Part shown: positions 11,633-29,924 of the stretch, in pieces
How the letters are laid out: every line of letters starts with the position of its first letter
Position numbering within the stretch: position 1 is the stretch's first letter
Origin: Boswellia sacra
Taxonomy: Eukaryota; Streptophyta; Magnoliopsida; Sapindales; Burseraceae
Assembly (NCBI GenBank): GCA_013180625.2
Contig: SNVD02004417.1
Coordinates: 124,001-188,000, forward strand
Reading direction: 5' to 3'
Length of the DNA stretch: 64,000 nt
Made by a program: the position numbers and the translations under genes
The notes under the pieces: model-generated
What the model was told of the DNA's origin: nothing
What the model saw: the letters and a program-made list of their open reading frames with translations, nothing else
The model's database searches: none

Positions 11633-13568
11633 ATAACATTTATTTGGATCTACATAAGATAGTTTATTAATTGAATAGTATTTGTTAGGATCTTCTGTGC
11701 AATATGTTGTTAAGATATCTGCATCTGTTATTGATTGATTATATGAATACTTTAGTTAAAGCAATTTCATTTTCTATATCAATTGGTCTTCAATATTGAT
11801 GCATCTATAAGCGAGAGAATCAAAAGTATTTCGAAATATAATTGTAACTGAGCTTATTGGCCAATATTTGGGAGTGTTGTACTGCTCCTGAGTCCAGAAT
11901 GTTGTATGAATTTCTTTTAGGATTCAAGTAAATGTTTGAGTTTTCTAGTAACAAAAGTTTGAATAGTGGTGGATCCAAAATATATAACTTTTTTATTTTT
12001 CCAAATATAATAATAAAGAAAAGTTTGCATTATATATTTTAGAGATTCAAATATATAATGGTGGAGATACCAGTAACCACTCCACTCTATAAATGATGTT
12101 TTGTCATCAGTGCATGTGCATCCTAATTGAGCTGGGTAGTAGGAGGCGCTGGTGGACTAGTTCTCTTGATAATTTATTCAATTTGAGGGCCTCTTGAGCC
12201 TTGATTCAAATTGTATAATCTTAATATTATCATATGCATTTCATTCCTACTGATGACTTTTCTTGTAGGCTTGTACTGATATTGGAAATTAGTTTAGATA
12301 TTAACATTTAAGAGAATGAGGCTTTTTCCTGTTAGCAGTGTAAAATGCTTGATCTTGCATCTTAATCCGCACTGGAGGTTGATTTTATGCTATATTTTAT
12401 TTTTTTCCTGCTCTTTCTTTAAACAAAATCTGACCAGGCATTGTTTTTTCACTGCTTGTTGTTTGTGTGACTTTGGGTGATGTGGGTATGTTCTCATGAT
12501 ATAATGTTAGTGGTATCAAAGCTTTTATATTTGTTTACAATTTTTCTTTGATTTATACTAAATTAATTTGATGCCTTTCCGGTCTTGATATATCTCGTGA
12601 GTCCTGTTGTTTAATTCAAGCATAATGGTTCTATCTTAAGTAAAGATGGAGGAATTATCCCTTTATCTATGTTGTTGATTTATCTTTCATTTGGCTACCT
12701 GAAAGTAACAAATTTCTGTTCTCAGAGCTTAATGGTTTCTAATTTTGTTTTTCTGTTGTGGCATCACAGTCCTGTATTCCAAAAGGTTTGCTGTAAGGAT
12801 ATTGAGGAGGATTGAGAATAATTCCCGTAACGATGTGTTTTTGTTTCCTTTCGTTTTCATTGGTCTATTGACAACTATTTGCTGATTCGCATTTGGCCTA
12901 CTATTACACGGTAACGGTAGGCTAAAGTGAAGGACTTTGGTGTGCCGATGATATCTTAGATGTTGGTTATTGTCTTCGCACAACTTTGCAGAAGAGACAA
13001 GAACTTGCTGATCAGATGAACGGTATGAATTTTTTTTTTTTTTGGTTGGAAATTTAATCTATTTTTATTTAATTTTAAATATAGAAAACAATATATATGA
13101 TATCAGACTAAAATGTTATGTATGTATAAAAGTAAAATATTATTTATGACATAGGAATGTTAGCAACACTCTTATGGACACTCTTTTATCACTCTTCACT
13201 TTGTGTTGACATGTCCACAAAACTTGAATAATTGGTATTTGAGTTTATAGATACATAGTAATACAAAAAGTGGAGATTGAATAAGAGAGAATGCAAAAGA
13301 GTGTTCCTAGTGTTTCTCATTAAGATAAATTCAAGGAGTGCTTTTGAGACGGCAGCATTGACTTATTGGCCATCTATGCATCAACTTGCTTGATGGGTAT
13401 AACAGAAAATGCTGAAGGCTCTAAATGTCATTTCAGACAACGAGAAGCCTGATCTTAGGGTTCTATTCATTAAATGTGGCAGGAACAATCTGAAATTTCC
13501 ATCAAAATCATACAAAATCAGAATCAGCTGCAGTTACTCCCTAAAATCACAACCATAAGTCCAATCAA
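11633..13568. other. Putative 5' intron region of the ING1-type gene
   Basis: T-rich, intron-like DNA with no coding frame that I recognise. It would be intronic if the leader exon at 11281-11632 belongs to the gene, otherwise intergenic. Confidence 0.35.
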
Positions 13569-16500
13569 ATGTCGTACCTCGATGAAATTCAAGCCAGTAA
13601 GCCCTTCTTCTCTCTAATCTTTACTGTTATTCTGAATTGTGGAAACTCTAGTTTACGCTGATCTAGTCGTATAATTATTAAATTATGCAGTTATTCTTTT
13701 TAATATTTTAATTGTGTTTAAATTTCAATACCAGGTTTGTGATCATGATGTTCGTGTTTTATGTTGAATACAAAAATTGGAAATGACACAATTAGAGAAG
13801 TAGGTTTTTCTGAGAGTCTATATTAATATTCCTCTTCTGGGATTCCCCTGTATCCAGAATGGGTTGGGCTAAGTCAATCCTTTGGAATATCCCTGTTAAG
13901 TCTTAGTTCCTTCTCTAGTTATTTTGTCCCTTATATGTGGTGGATTACTCTTTCTTTGAATGTCTATGTGTTTGCTGCTTGTGTCCAAACAGTCTTTACA
14001 AGTTTTCCTCCTTTTTGTCCTTGCTTAATACTACTTCAATATTTTCATGGATATGAGCTCTGTACTTAGTCTATGCTGATCCATCATATCATTCACCTAA
14101 GGTACATTCATTTTCTGAACACATGGTTAAGCACCATGAATTTGGCAACTGAAGCAGCAGAAGATGCAAAAACTTTGCATCCAACTAGTGGTAGATGTTG
14201 AAATTGTGCTACGTATGTATGTGCTGTTTGATTGATATTGGTATTCTTTTGTTCATTTTAATGTTTAACTCTTGGTATTTGCCTTTTTGCAGATCTGGAA
14301 TCGCTCCCCAACATTTTGCAGAAAAAATATTCCTTGCTTCGTGATTTAGACAAAAGTTTACAAGGTACACTTTCCCACTGATAATCTTTGTGTAGTACAT
14401 GATGTAATAGTCAAAATTGTTGTCACTATTGTTGCTGTCATAAATGTAATATTTTTGTTGTACTTTGTGAGTAGATGTGTCTAACTTCTTATATATTGAA
14501 AAGAAATAAATAAAAATGAAAAATTTATCAAACTTATATTGATAATAAACTGAAAAAAAAATATATATATTTCTTTGGTTCTTCTCAAATTCTTTGATTC
14601 TGAATGGAAAACAATAGATTAGGGTATTTCAAATTAAAAATATTATCAATTTATTAACTATATTAGTTTTTGAAGACAGTCTGAGCTTTGCCTTTGTTTT
14701 ACATCACAGTCCATCTAGCTATTGTAGGCTCTTCATTATGGATGAGAGCTTGATCAAAACTGTAGTTGCTACCAGTTTAATGTATGTTATTCTAGTTGCA
14801 GATGACTATGTGTTGTGATCATGCATTCGTCTACTTTAATGGGAAAAGCTGAGAAGACAATAAGTCAGATCTGTATTTGACCTGAGTGTCTACCATGACA
14901 CTAAAAGAGAATATGCAAGTGTTTTGTCTATGAACTTGTCTTCTACTTTAGTGTTCAGTGGCTAGATATGATAGTTAAGGCTAGAGTTTACCCACTATGT
15001 ATTGATAAAATACAAAATTTCTCCTTTTCTTCTCCTCCTACTTCCATCTTGAGAATCCTGATAGGACCAGAAAAGAAATAGAAGTAGGAATTCTGTTTCT
15101 TGTATTGAATTTTTCTATATTTAAAACACTGTTAGAGTGAAAATTTTACCAGGTATATGAGAGACCTGATACTCTCCCTAATGAGCCAAGGTCAGCACAA
15201 CAAAATCATACTCTGTCCTCTCACTCCCCCCCTCTTTGTTTTTATTTCCGTTTATCAAAACAGAATACAAAACTAACATACCCGATAAGCCCATAACACT
15301 AAGCATAACTGACTTCTAAGTTTCCACCTACACATTCCCCAACAATTTCAGAAACATTACCGCAGTGCCCTTTTGTAACAACCAGCTCCTAACAACCCAT
15401 TGTCCTTGCCTCTTCTTATGCCTCACATAAGTGATACGAATTGGAGGCCTGTCAAATCCCCAAAAAATTTTCTTTGGATTAAGCACCAGTTATTTTGAAC
15501 CTTTCTTGTAGCATCTATGCTCTCACTACCCTGACAAGCCAGTGATGAGTATCACAAACTCATAGTTAGATTTACTAGGAGGATTGGCCAAGATATGAAC
15601 TGTATGATCCCCCTACTGCACCACCTGTAGTCTGCCTTCTGTTCTACTGCTGCATATTCTTTTTTTAGTACTTTGGTTCACAGTCTTGTACAAACAAATA
15701 GATTTAAAGGTTTTAAAATTTTATGCTAAGGCCTATATCCGAATTATCTTTCTCTACTTTGGGCTCAAGGAGTGCTGTTTCCTATGGACACTTGACAGAA
15801 ATCCAAAGACAAAATGAAGAACGCTGTGAGCAAGAAATAGAGGATATTAAGCGGGAAATTAGAGCCGGAAATATTACACCAAATGCTTCACCTATGAGAT
15901 TCTCAGATGATGCAGTGGAGGAGCAAAAGCATAGCATCAGGATTGCAGATGAAAAAGTTACCTTGGCTATACAGGCATATGATTTGGTATGTTGATTACT
16001 TGTATCAATATCTGAATTTGATTGGTGCACATTACCCGTTATTCTGACTATTTTTTTTTTTTAAATTTTGTTTAAATTAATGCTAATTGCAAATAGATTC
16101 TTTTTTTCTTCTTGTTCTTATTATTATTTTTTTAAACTTTAAATAGAAAAGCTTTGAAGCCTCAAAATTTTCACATGCATAACAAATAAACTAGACACTA
16201 ACTAGATCCAGGAACAATGCCCCTTCTGAAAGAAGCATTATCTTTGTTTAATTGGTATTAAAAACTATCAGTTGACGATGGTTTTGGGGCAGTGTAATGG
16301 ATTTTACTGCTTCCTGATAAATATTTGTTTCAAGGCTTTGATTTTAGGTTAAGGATTGTGATGTCATGTATGAATAGTCTTATTATTTGCAAGTGATTGT
16401 TGGATATTCAAAGAAAATTAACTTAAACTCCATTTGTTTTCATACCACTCAATGGATGAATTCTTTACTTTATCTCGGTCACTCATCCAATTCTCTAATG

Positions 16501-17602
16501 AGTTTGGGGAGATTCCTGAAAATTCTATGATCTATTGTTTTAACCATATAATTAATCTGCTAATATGACAAAAGTTTTAAGTGTAATAAATTGGACTAGT
16601 TGGATTTAGATGTTGCACTTGATTAAGTTTTTCAAGGCACCCTCTGTGACTACTGTATACCATACAAAAACATATGAATTTGAATGATGTTAAGTCGGCA
16701 AAGTTTTTCAGTGTGTGTTTTATAACCTGCAATTTTTATTAAATTTTTTTGCTAATGGTATATATGATAACCATGCTTCAGGTAGATACACAAATACAAC
16801 AACTAGATCAATATCTGAAAAATTTTGATGAAGAGCTTCGACGTGGTACTTCACTTTCCTAATCCACATTCTTAAGACACACTTTAGTGTTTATGCTTTG
16901 ATCAGTCTCATGTTTTTCTTTCCCAAAGTATTATCTCTTCTACCACATATTTTGCTCAAGGCTTTGTGCTAACGTGGTTCTTGGCAGAAAGAGATGGTGC
17001 TGCTACAACTGTGTCTCCTGCTCCAAGTCTTGATGGTAGCACAAAATCTGGAAGGGGTAGCGAAGGGGGTAGAGGAGGGCGTAAAAAGTATCCTTCTATC
17101 CTACATATCCCTTTTATTCTGTTAAAGTATTTAACAAACATTAAAAATAGGTGTAGACTTTTCGTTCTTTATTTTTTTTCTTTCTTCCATGAAATGAGAT
17201 GGAAGCTTCTAAATGAATACATCTGCAGAACACGCCAGGCAACAGCGGCAGCTGCAGCAGGAGCAACAGATGCAGCAGCAGCAGCAGTTTCAAATCCTAG
17301 TGGCATGGAGTTAGATTTACCAGTAGATCCAAATGAACCCACATATTGTGTCTGCAACCAAGTCAGTTATGGGGAGATGATTGCATGTGATAACCCGGAT
17401 GTATGTTATCAAGTTCTTCATGTATTTCCTTTCCCTAATATTCTTTTCATTTTATATTTCTCAATATGATGGGAATTGTCTACTGTTACAGTGCAAGATC
17501 GAATGGTTCCACTTTGGATGTGTCGGTTTGAAAGAACAACCAAAAGGGAAATGGTACTGCTCAGATTGCGCAGCTCTGAAAAATCGTCGAAAAGGAAGAT
17601 GA
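13569..17602 (+). CDS. ING1: ING1-type PHD-finger chromatin protein
   Basis: Seven coding exons with GT-AG borders: 13569-13596, 14293-14364, 15799-15986, 16782-16845, 16988-17087, 17229-17400, 17492-17602. They join in phase to 245 codons (244 aa), close to Arabidopsis ING1 (about 234). The start is ATG 13569 (MSYLDEIQA). Residues 1-105 form the ING helical domain ([41 protein letters not shown]), which tethers the protein to histone acetyltransferase complexes. A basic linker (RGGRKK) and an alanine-rich stretch (about 155-172) follow. The PHD finger occupies 190-234 with the full C4HC3 set: C191, C193, C204, C209, H215, C218, C231, C234. PHD fingers of this family bind trimethylated H3K4 in the nucleus. 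The end is basic (KNRRKGR). No frameshift or stop interrupts it, so it is probably functional. Assignment to ING1 rather than ING2 rests on the N-terminus and overall co-linearity. Confidence 0.95.
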
Positions 17603-18302
17603 TGCGATGCAATTTTACATCCTTGATGTGGATTTAATTGTTACAGATTCTGTTCATCCTTGGAAATTTTTCAAGATTAAGGATTCTTCTCTTTTTCTGT
17701 GTATGCAATCTCTCAGTTCGAAAAGATTTTGCCTGCCTAATTGGACTCCTCTGCCATCTATTAACTAAGCGCAGTTTCCCTGTTGTATACAGTGTGGCGA
17801 CTCATTAGCCATATTTACAGATATTGCACGTCATCAATTGGGACCTCAAACTAGGAGTCAATGGCTGAAGCAAAAAGGATGTATTACTCAATGTGCCAAT
17901 CTTCGGTCAAATGAAATATGAGGCCTTGACTGATGATTAACTAAAATAAAATAATAAAAGATACACAAATAATGAAGTATGGTGATTGCAAAATACTCTC
18001 TTAAGGCACAGGAAAGTTGTTGAAAGCCATCTATCCACGATAATACCATTTTATTACCCATCATTTTCCAACACGGTTTCAATCTGGCATGTCGCCCAAC
18101 ATACCATATATTTATTCTTTAATTATTGAGTAACACGAATATAATTTTCCACTCTCGACATCCATTTATTCACCGCACTTATTAACAAAAATTTAAAATT
18201 AAACTTTTTATTAAGATTTCTCCAAAATTTTCATTGAAAAAACTCTAATTAAATATTGTCCTCAATTCTTGTCATCCTCAAACCTAAAAACTACAAAAGA
18301 AG
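17603..18302. other. 3' UTR and spacer downstream of the ING1-type gene
   Basis: The first few hundred bases presumably hold the 3' UTR, with AATAAA-like AT-rich sequence near 17945-17960. No other gene is seen. Confidence 0.4.
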
Positions 18303-18657
18303 AGGTATGGCTACTGTACTGTTGATATACCGATACATCAATTTTTTAAATTTATATAAAAGTTATAAACAAATATGTAAAAGTTGTAAATCAATGTGTA
18401 AAAATTATAAATACAACTTTTATATACTGATCTATAATTTTTCTCTAATGAATGTGTAAAAGTTGTTAATGAGTTTGTAAAGTTATAGATGAGTGTGTGA
18501 AAATTGTAAATGAATATATAAAAGTCGTGTTTACAACTTTTACATACTTATTTAAAATTTTTACACCCTAATTGATAACATTTACACATTTATTTATAAC
18601 TTTTGCACAATTTTGAAACTTGAAGTACCGGTACAGCAGGTGTACCGTAGTCATACC
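18303..18657. mobile_element. Fold-back / MITE-like element with inverted ends
   Basis: The left end GGTATGGCTACTGTAC...ATACCGATAC is matched in inverse by the right end ...GTACCGTAGTCATACC over about 35-40 bp. AAGAAG flanks both sides (18297-18302 and 18658-18663), a candidate 6-bp TSD. The interior repeats AAAGTTGTAAA-type motifs in one orientation and their complement (ACAACTTTTA) in the other, so the whole element could fold into a long hairpin. No coding capacity. Superfamily not assigned. Confidence 0.7.
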
Positions 18658-20094
18658 AAGAAGTTTATCGTGAATCAATCAATTGCTTCACTTCTTGTAT
18701 TTGTTTATTAATACAATTTTTATCTCCCCATCTCTCCCTGTTGTCATATATTATGACCTTTAGAAATAAGTTTATCAACATATACTCCAATATTACAACC
18801 ACACTATGATGTAAGAGTTAGCTAGGGGTGCACATAGGTCAGATTGGATTTTGCCGACCAACTCAACCCAATGCACCATTGGATTTGAAGATTTACACAT
18901 GTGATCGGGTTTTTACAAAAAAGAAAACCGATGTATAACCCGTTGCTTTGGGTTGGGTTGGGTTGATTGATTTGAGCTTAGACCATTTTCACAATATTTT
19001 TAAAGAATTGTACTATTCAAACCCCATTTATTTTCTCATTAACCCCATCTTCAATTTAAAAAGGACAAAAAAGTAACGAAGAGATAAAGAGACGGGCTCA
19101 ATCCACTACACCATCTCTCAACCTCTATCAATGAAATTTTTAATTTTTAATGTCTTCTATGTATTTCGATGCCGGCCTTTCAAGTTTCAACATTCGTAGT
19201 CACTGAAAAATTCGTAAATCTTCTTTTTCATAGTGCAAAGTTGATTAATTGAAACTCGAGAAAACAAAGGAAGAAAAATAATATTAAGTTTTATTGCGGC
19301 AGTTGCACTAAGGTTCTTTCCCGGATAATGGCATACTGCAAACTATTTTCTCCCCCCTTCAAAGTTTCATGAATATATAGTACGTATAAAATTTACACAT
19401 TCTTTGCTTATGTTGCTCGATTAATGTATAATAAATATTTGGTAAATTAATATATGAATATATATAGATGAACTTTCACAGGATTGCTTATTAAAATCTT
19501 TGAATTAATTAAAAATCTATAAAATGACAATTTTATCCAAAATAAGTAGAGAATAGCAGCTATTGGGATAGTGGCTGGGGGTCGAATAGAATCATTTTTT
19601 AAAATTGTTTGGCAATATTTCTATTAGGCTCACGTATGATTTAAAGGCTATGTTGTATACAAAATAAGATCCATTGGTATAAATTTAAACCTTTGAAAGA
19701 AATTAAATTAATTCAACATCTGGGAGGTCCAAGATTAATTGACCATTTCTTAAAGCTTCAAATGCTAGCAAATCAATATAATACTCAGCATGTGAGCAGC
19801 AGGCTGCCTCCACTCAATGTTGTAAGCCAAAAACTAGGTTCTGCCATTTCCGAGCTGGCTACTATGTATAATACGACTCAAAACTCCTAAGACAACTGAT
19901 TCTAATTGATTGGCTTCGTATCTTATGGTTTGCTGAACAGCCAGCATCATATGTTCATGTATTTCTCATGCACATCAAATTTAAAAAGGATTTAATGATT
20001 TTTTATCTACCTAGTTTATTTGTAAGCACTATGATGCAAGATGATTTCAGAGAATCAAAACTATACGTTTCACAGGGTTTAAATTAGGGGTGGA
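18658..20094. other. Intergenic, with a possible hAT-type fragment
   Basis: Sequence from 18833 (TAGGGGTGCACATAGG) to about 18975, with GGGTTGGGTTGGGTTG at its far side, looks like one end of a hAT-type MITE, but I find no matching second end. A 65-codon + ORF at 19693-19890 has no family I recognise. Otherwise AT-rich. Confidence 0.35.
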
Positions 20095-20592
20095 ATTCGT
20101 GTTGTGTCATGTCGATCCATTTAATTATTCGTGTCAAGACATGAAACACGGATCCGATATAGTTATTAAACGTATTACCCGCGTGTTGTAATCGTGTCAT
20201 ATTTAATTCACATAATTTACTTAATTATTTAATCTAGTTATAATATATTATATTCTATATATTTAAATCAATTAAAATTATTTTTAGAATATAAACCATT
20301 GTTAGTATAAAATATTATTAAAATCATCATAATTTATTATTTTATAAATTAATTTATTTTATAATAAAAAAATTTCAGTTTTATAATATATATATTATAA
20401 ATAAATAATAATTTATATCATTGAATGAACTTACATATTAAAAATATTAAAGATAGACAAAATATTTTTAACTATTCGTATCATTAAACGGGTTGACGTA
20501 TTAAACACTTTTAACACGAATCCGATCCATTTATTAATCGTATATTGTATTCGTGTCGTATCCGCGTATCGTGTCACAAATTCTTACCTTTA
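20095..20592. mobile_element. hAT-type MITE (498 bp)
   Basis: The ends are imperfect inverted repeats: left TAGGGGTGGAATTCGTG, right (read inward on the other strand) TAAAGGTAAGAATTTGTG. It is flanked by a perfect 8-bp duplication GTTTAAAT at 20087-20094 and 20593-20600. An 8-bp TSD and TAGGGGTG-like ends are hallmarks of hAT elements. The AT-rich interior has no transposase frame, so it is non-autonomous. Confidence 0.88.
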
Positions 20593-20600
20593 GTTTAAAT

Positions 20601-21098
20601 TTGAGTACAAAAATCGCTATCGTTTGTAGTTTTTCCTAATGCCCTTGTCTCTAGGAACGTGAAAGATGACATAAATATTTGTCTAAACGTATAAAATTTG
20701 TTCAAATAATAATAGAAAAACACTTAAATTATGAATCTGGAATTTGGATGCAAATAACCTCAATTTTCAGATCAAACGACCAAAAAAAGATGAAACTAAG
20801 CCACCCCAAAATGAAGAGATGATGCAGAGAAGAGAGTTTTATTTTGAGACAAAGTTAAAGCTCCATACAAATCCAGTTCTTCCCTCCTCGCAACATCAAT
20901 CAGGAATATTTCATCCTGACTGATCAAACTACCTACACTACGACCTCTCACTATGATTACAAGGAAGCCTTACAACCGAAAACAACTAAAAGTTAAGCAG
21001 ACAATGAACCCTAAAATTCAGTTTGTATATGCATTTGAGCAAAAACACAATCCCGGCCTAAGGCAATTTAAATCAGTGTGTTGTATTTAGAAGGGACT
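20601..21098. other. Spacer and 3' UTR of CPN60
   Basis: Holds the 3' UTR of the minus-strand CPN60 gene adjoining its stop at 21099. No other gene seen. Confidence 0.5.
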
Positions 21099-26857
<5,759 letters not shown>

Positions 26858-27032
26858 GGGGAATGCTGTGCAAATGGAAGAAAAGCCAAAACTTGTTGTA
26901 TTGATAGCGAGAGAGCTTAGAGAAAGAGAGAGGAGTAGCTGTGGAAGTAATGGAGATGTTTGGATTTAAAGAGAAGGGAAGACTCTAGAAGCAGCACTAA
27001 CAGCGAAGCAAACCACAGCAGCTTCTAGGGGT

Positions 27033-27041
27033 TTAGGGTTT
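27033..27041 (-). promoter_or_regulatory. Telo-box upstream of CPN60
   Basis: AAACCCTAA on the minus strand, about 175 bp before the CPN60 ATG. Telo-boxes are common in promoters of plant genes for translation and mitochondrial biogenesis. Its use here is inferred from position and motif. Confidence 0.55.
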
Positions 27042-27185
27042 TACGTTTTTTCTTTTTTTTTTTTTAAGTTTTTTTTTCCCTACTTTTTAACTCGACGTGT
27101 TTTAAGGGCCATTCCGCAATGTTTGTTTCAAGGTTTTTGAGCATTGACTGTTAACCAACTTGTTCGTCAGATCAACATTCGGCAC

Positions 27186-27191
27186 GGCCCA
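27186..27191 (-). promoter_or_regulatory. Site II-like element upstream of CPN60
   Basis: TGGGCC on the minus strand, about 330 bp before the ATG. TGGGCC/T site II motifs often occur with telo-boxes in promoters of nuclear genes for mitochondrial proteins. A six-base match can occur by chance. Confidence 0.35.
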
Positions 27192-28691
27192 CCCCCTTCA
27201 CGTGGGTACATAATTATTGCGGATTTTCTTTAAAAAAAAAAAAAAAGAAAAACAAGAAGAAGGTAAACCGCCATCTTATATTATTAGAAAAAAACTTAGG
27301 TCAACGTTAGCCAAAAAACAAAAAATTAACACACACACACGTATACACACAAATATATAGAGTAAAGATATTACCAACATTTCATAATTGTTTGATTTCT
27401 ATTTTTTTATTTATTTAAATATCTAAAATATCTTTTTAATATATCTCTTTTGATTATAGTATAAATTGAGAGTGTTTATATTACTATTTAAATAAGAGTA
27501 GTGATAAACATCTAAAACTTATTCTAAACATATGCATTTCAAATGATATAGTATAAAAATAAAATTATCACATCACTCATTATATCATCTAACCATTCAC
27601 TTAATAAGTCTTTATTAAATACACATATCTGAGATGCAAAATTTAAAATATAATTTGAGAAGAATGTTATTAGTTTTTAAATAAAAAGGTCGACGATCAA
27701 GAATGAACTTGATCTTAGGCCTAGGGGCCTCGAGCCTTGCCAGGCCGAAAATTTTCTTTAAATCATCTTTAAAATATTATTATAATAATTTTTCAATATA
27801 GAGTTTTCTATTTCATCCTTATGCATTTTTGATTTACCATAGTTAAATATGAAAGCATAAATGATTTTAGGTAGTAGGTTCACAAACTTTTTTGTTTTTA
27901 TCGTATTCAATTAATTAAACTCTTTTTAAATTTTAATAAATAGAAAGCAATGCTTCCTACTTAAATATAAACTTCTTGTTTGAATAGATTTTCTACATTA
28001 ACCATATTAAAAGAAAGGTCATTCACTTTTTTTTAATCATTTATTAATAAAGAAAAGATGATCAATTGCATTCATGCTTGATAATGTGTAGAATAATAGT
28101 GCTTATAAATTTTCCTCAAATTTATATTATAACTAAATTATTTTAAGCTATTCGTAATTGATCTTTGGCTCTATACTAAAATAGAAGATGATCACTTTCT
28201 CATTGACTCTTTGGTTACATATATTAAAAGATTAATTGTAGATAAATATAGCATAGAATAATTATACATGATTTTCAAGATTTAAAAGATCATTGAGTTC
28301 CTTTTTAATATATGAATAAATTGATACAATTCTAATACAATTATTATAATTCTTCTTTTACATATATCAAGATTAATAATATTATTTTTTTAATAGTATC
28401 TTTATTTATTGATATTTATTAGACTTGATCAATAATAATTTTTTTACGACCTGAGCCCTTCAAAAATTTAATCCTGCATTCGCCACTATCGGTGACGTTA
28501 CTTAATGTCTCATAGAGATGCTTATTAATTAACTTATTTTTTTAAGAAAGTGAGACTATTTACACCCAAGTTTCTATTCTACACGTTTTTAATTAATAAA
28601 CTTCTTAGTAAAGTTTAAGGGTATGTTTGATTATAAATTTTGTATTTTTGTTGAAATGATTTTCATTTTAAAATGAAAATGGATGATATTT
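27192..28691. other. AT-rich intergenic region
   Basis: Between the CPN60 promoter and copia copy 2. It contains poly-A runs, a short CA-rich stretch near 27330, and a GC-richer patch near 27690-27750 (GGCCTAGGGGCCTCGAGCC). I could not delimit an element, and there is no coding frame of note. Confidence 0.45.
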
Positions 28692-28696
28692 GTACA
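28692..28696. repeat. Target-site duplication GTACA (left)
   Basis: GTACA immediately before the TG of the left LTR, repeated at 36873-36877 immediately after the right LTR. This fixes both borders of copia copy 2. Confidence 0.95.
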
Positions 28697-29605
28697 TGAA
28701 AGTTTTGGAGGTATGCAGTTATCAATAACAACACAGTAAACTGTTATGTAAATCAACACATGAGGATTTTTACGTGGTTCGGTTATAAAAACCTACGTCT
28801 ACGGACAGCTATAGAGCTGTAATTCACTATGTTCTTGTTTGTATAATCTTTAGGACCTTTTACAGTGCTGACTCACTTTCACGCACAGACCTAATCTTTG
28901 ACAAATAAAATCTTCGCAAAGATCCTAAACACTAGTGACACTGTCCACTCTCTGTCACAGATAACTTAACAGAACACAGTTAAGTTATACATAACACCCG
29001 AAGTCTGACAAAGAATTACATAAACACTCAACGCTCAAGTTATCCCAAGTGTCTACTAACTCACTCAGACTTAATCAACAACTCATGTACGATTTCTACC
29101 ACTCATACATGAATCAAAAGACTCAAAGAATCAAATCAAAGAAGACATTCCTTTTGCGTTGAAGCTCTCTTTTATGAATTCATGGAATGCCAAACTCAAG
29201 ACTCTCTCACAACCAAATCAGCCAACACGTCAATCTCTCAATCACGTTCTCAGCCGCCTAAATAGCTTTGTATATATATAGTGAGAGGTTTGACCGAAAT
29301 CTCCTAGAAATCCTGTAAAAATTCTAATCAAAATCATATTAGGATTAGGAGAAATAAAATAGGAAGTGTTATAAACAAACTCCAAAAGGAATTAGGACAA
29401 ATAAATATTCTCCTATTCTAATTAGGATACAAGATATTATATCCTAATCTAAAGAGATATTTTTTTCAAATCAAATACTTCCTAAAAAATAATTCTAGAA
29501 ACCCTAAAAAATAGGAATAAAAATAATATTCTTATTTTATCATAAGTTGATCAAAACTCATCATGTGCATGGCACATGCATATGTAGTAGACTTTGACAC
29601 CAATA
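28697..29605 (-). repeat. 3' LTR of copia copy 2
   Basis: 909-bp LTR. On the minus strand it begins TATTGGTGTCAAAG (its partner has the canonical TGTTGG) and ends ACTTTCA. Confidence 0.93.
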
Positions 29606-29623
29606 ATCTCCCCCTTTTTTGGC
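29606..29623 (-). other. Polypurine tract, copia copy 2
   Basis: Minus strand GCCAAAAAAGGGGGAGAT directly before the 3' LTR, the form typical of SIRE-type elements. Confidence 0.9.
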
Positions 29624-29924
29624 AACTTGTGATGAAAACACCAAACTATTTCTGATTAAAGAATATCACACATGATAAGTCAATCATAACAATAAGCTAT
29701 CATGAAATAGCAAACGAAAATTGTCATGTGTAAAGAATTAACCAGTGAGCTGTTACAAAACTCATAACAAAACACTGTTAGAATAAGTATGTCCCGCAAT
29801 CAAAATGACTTTGTCAAACTGATCAAGCAACACACTTTAATCAATTCACGATCAGAGCAATTATATCAATCAATGCAATCAGATCATGATCAGAGCAAAA
29901 CATCCAAGCAAAACATTCATCAAA

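Noticed and set aside
15190..15480. Possible transposon fragment in ING1-type intron 2
   Set aside because: The C/T-rich stretch differs in composition from the rest of the intron, but I found no borders, TSD or coding similarity.
16966..17469. A 167-aa single-exon + protein
   Set aside because: It is ING1-type exons 5 and 6 plus the introns between and after them read through in one frame; splice sites and conservation support the spliced form.
18833..18975. Complete hAT MITE
   Set aside because: Only one plausible end (TAGGGGTGCAC) was found and no TSD pair, so it is noted only as a fragment.
19693..19890. 65-codon + ORF as a gene
   Set aside because: No family resemblance, no flanking splice or promoter support, and it is short enough to occur by chance.
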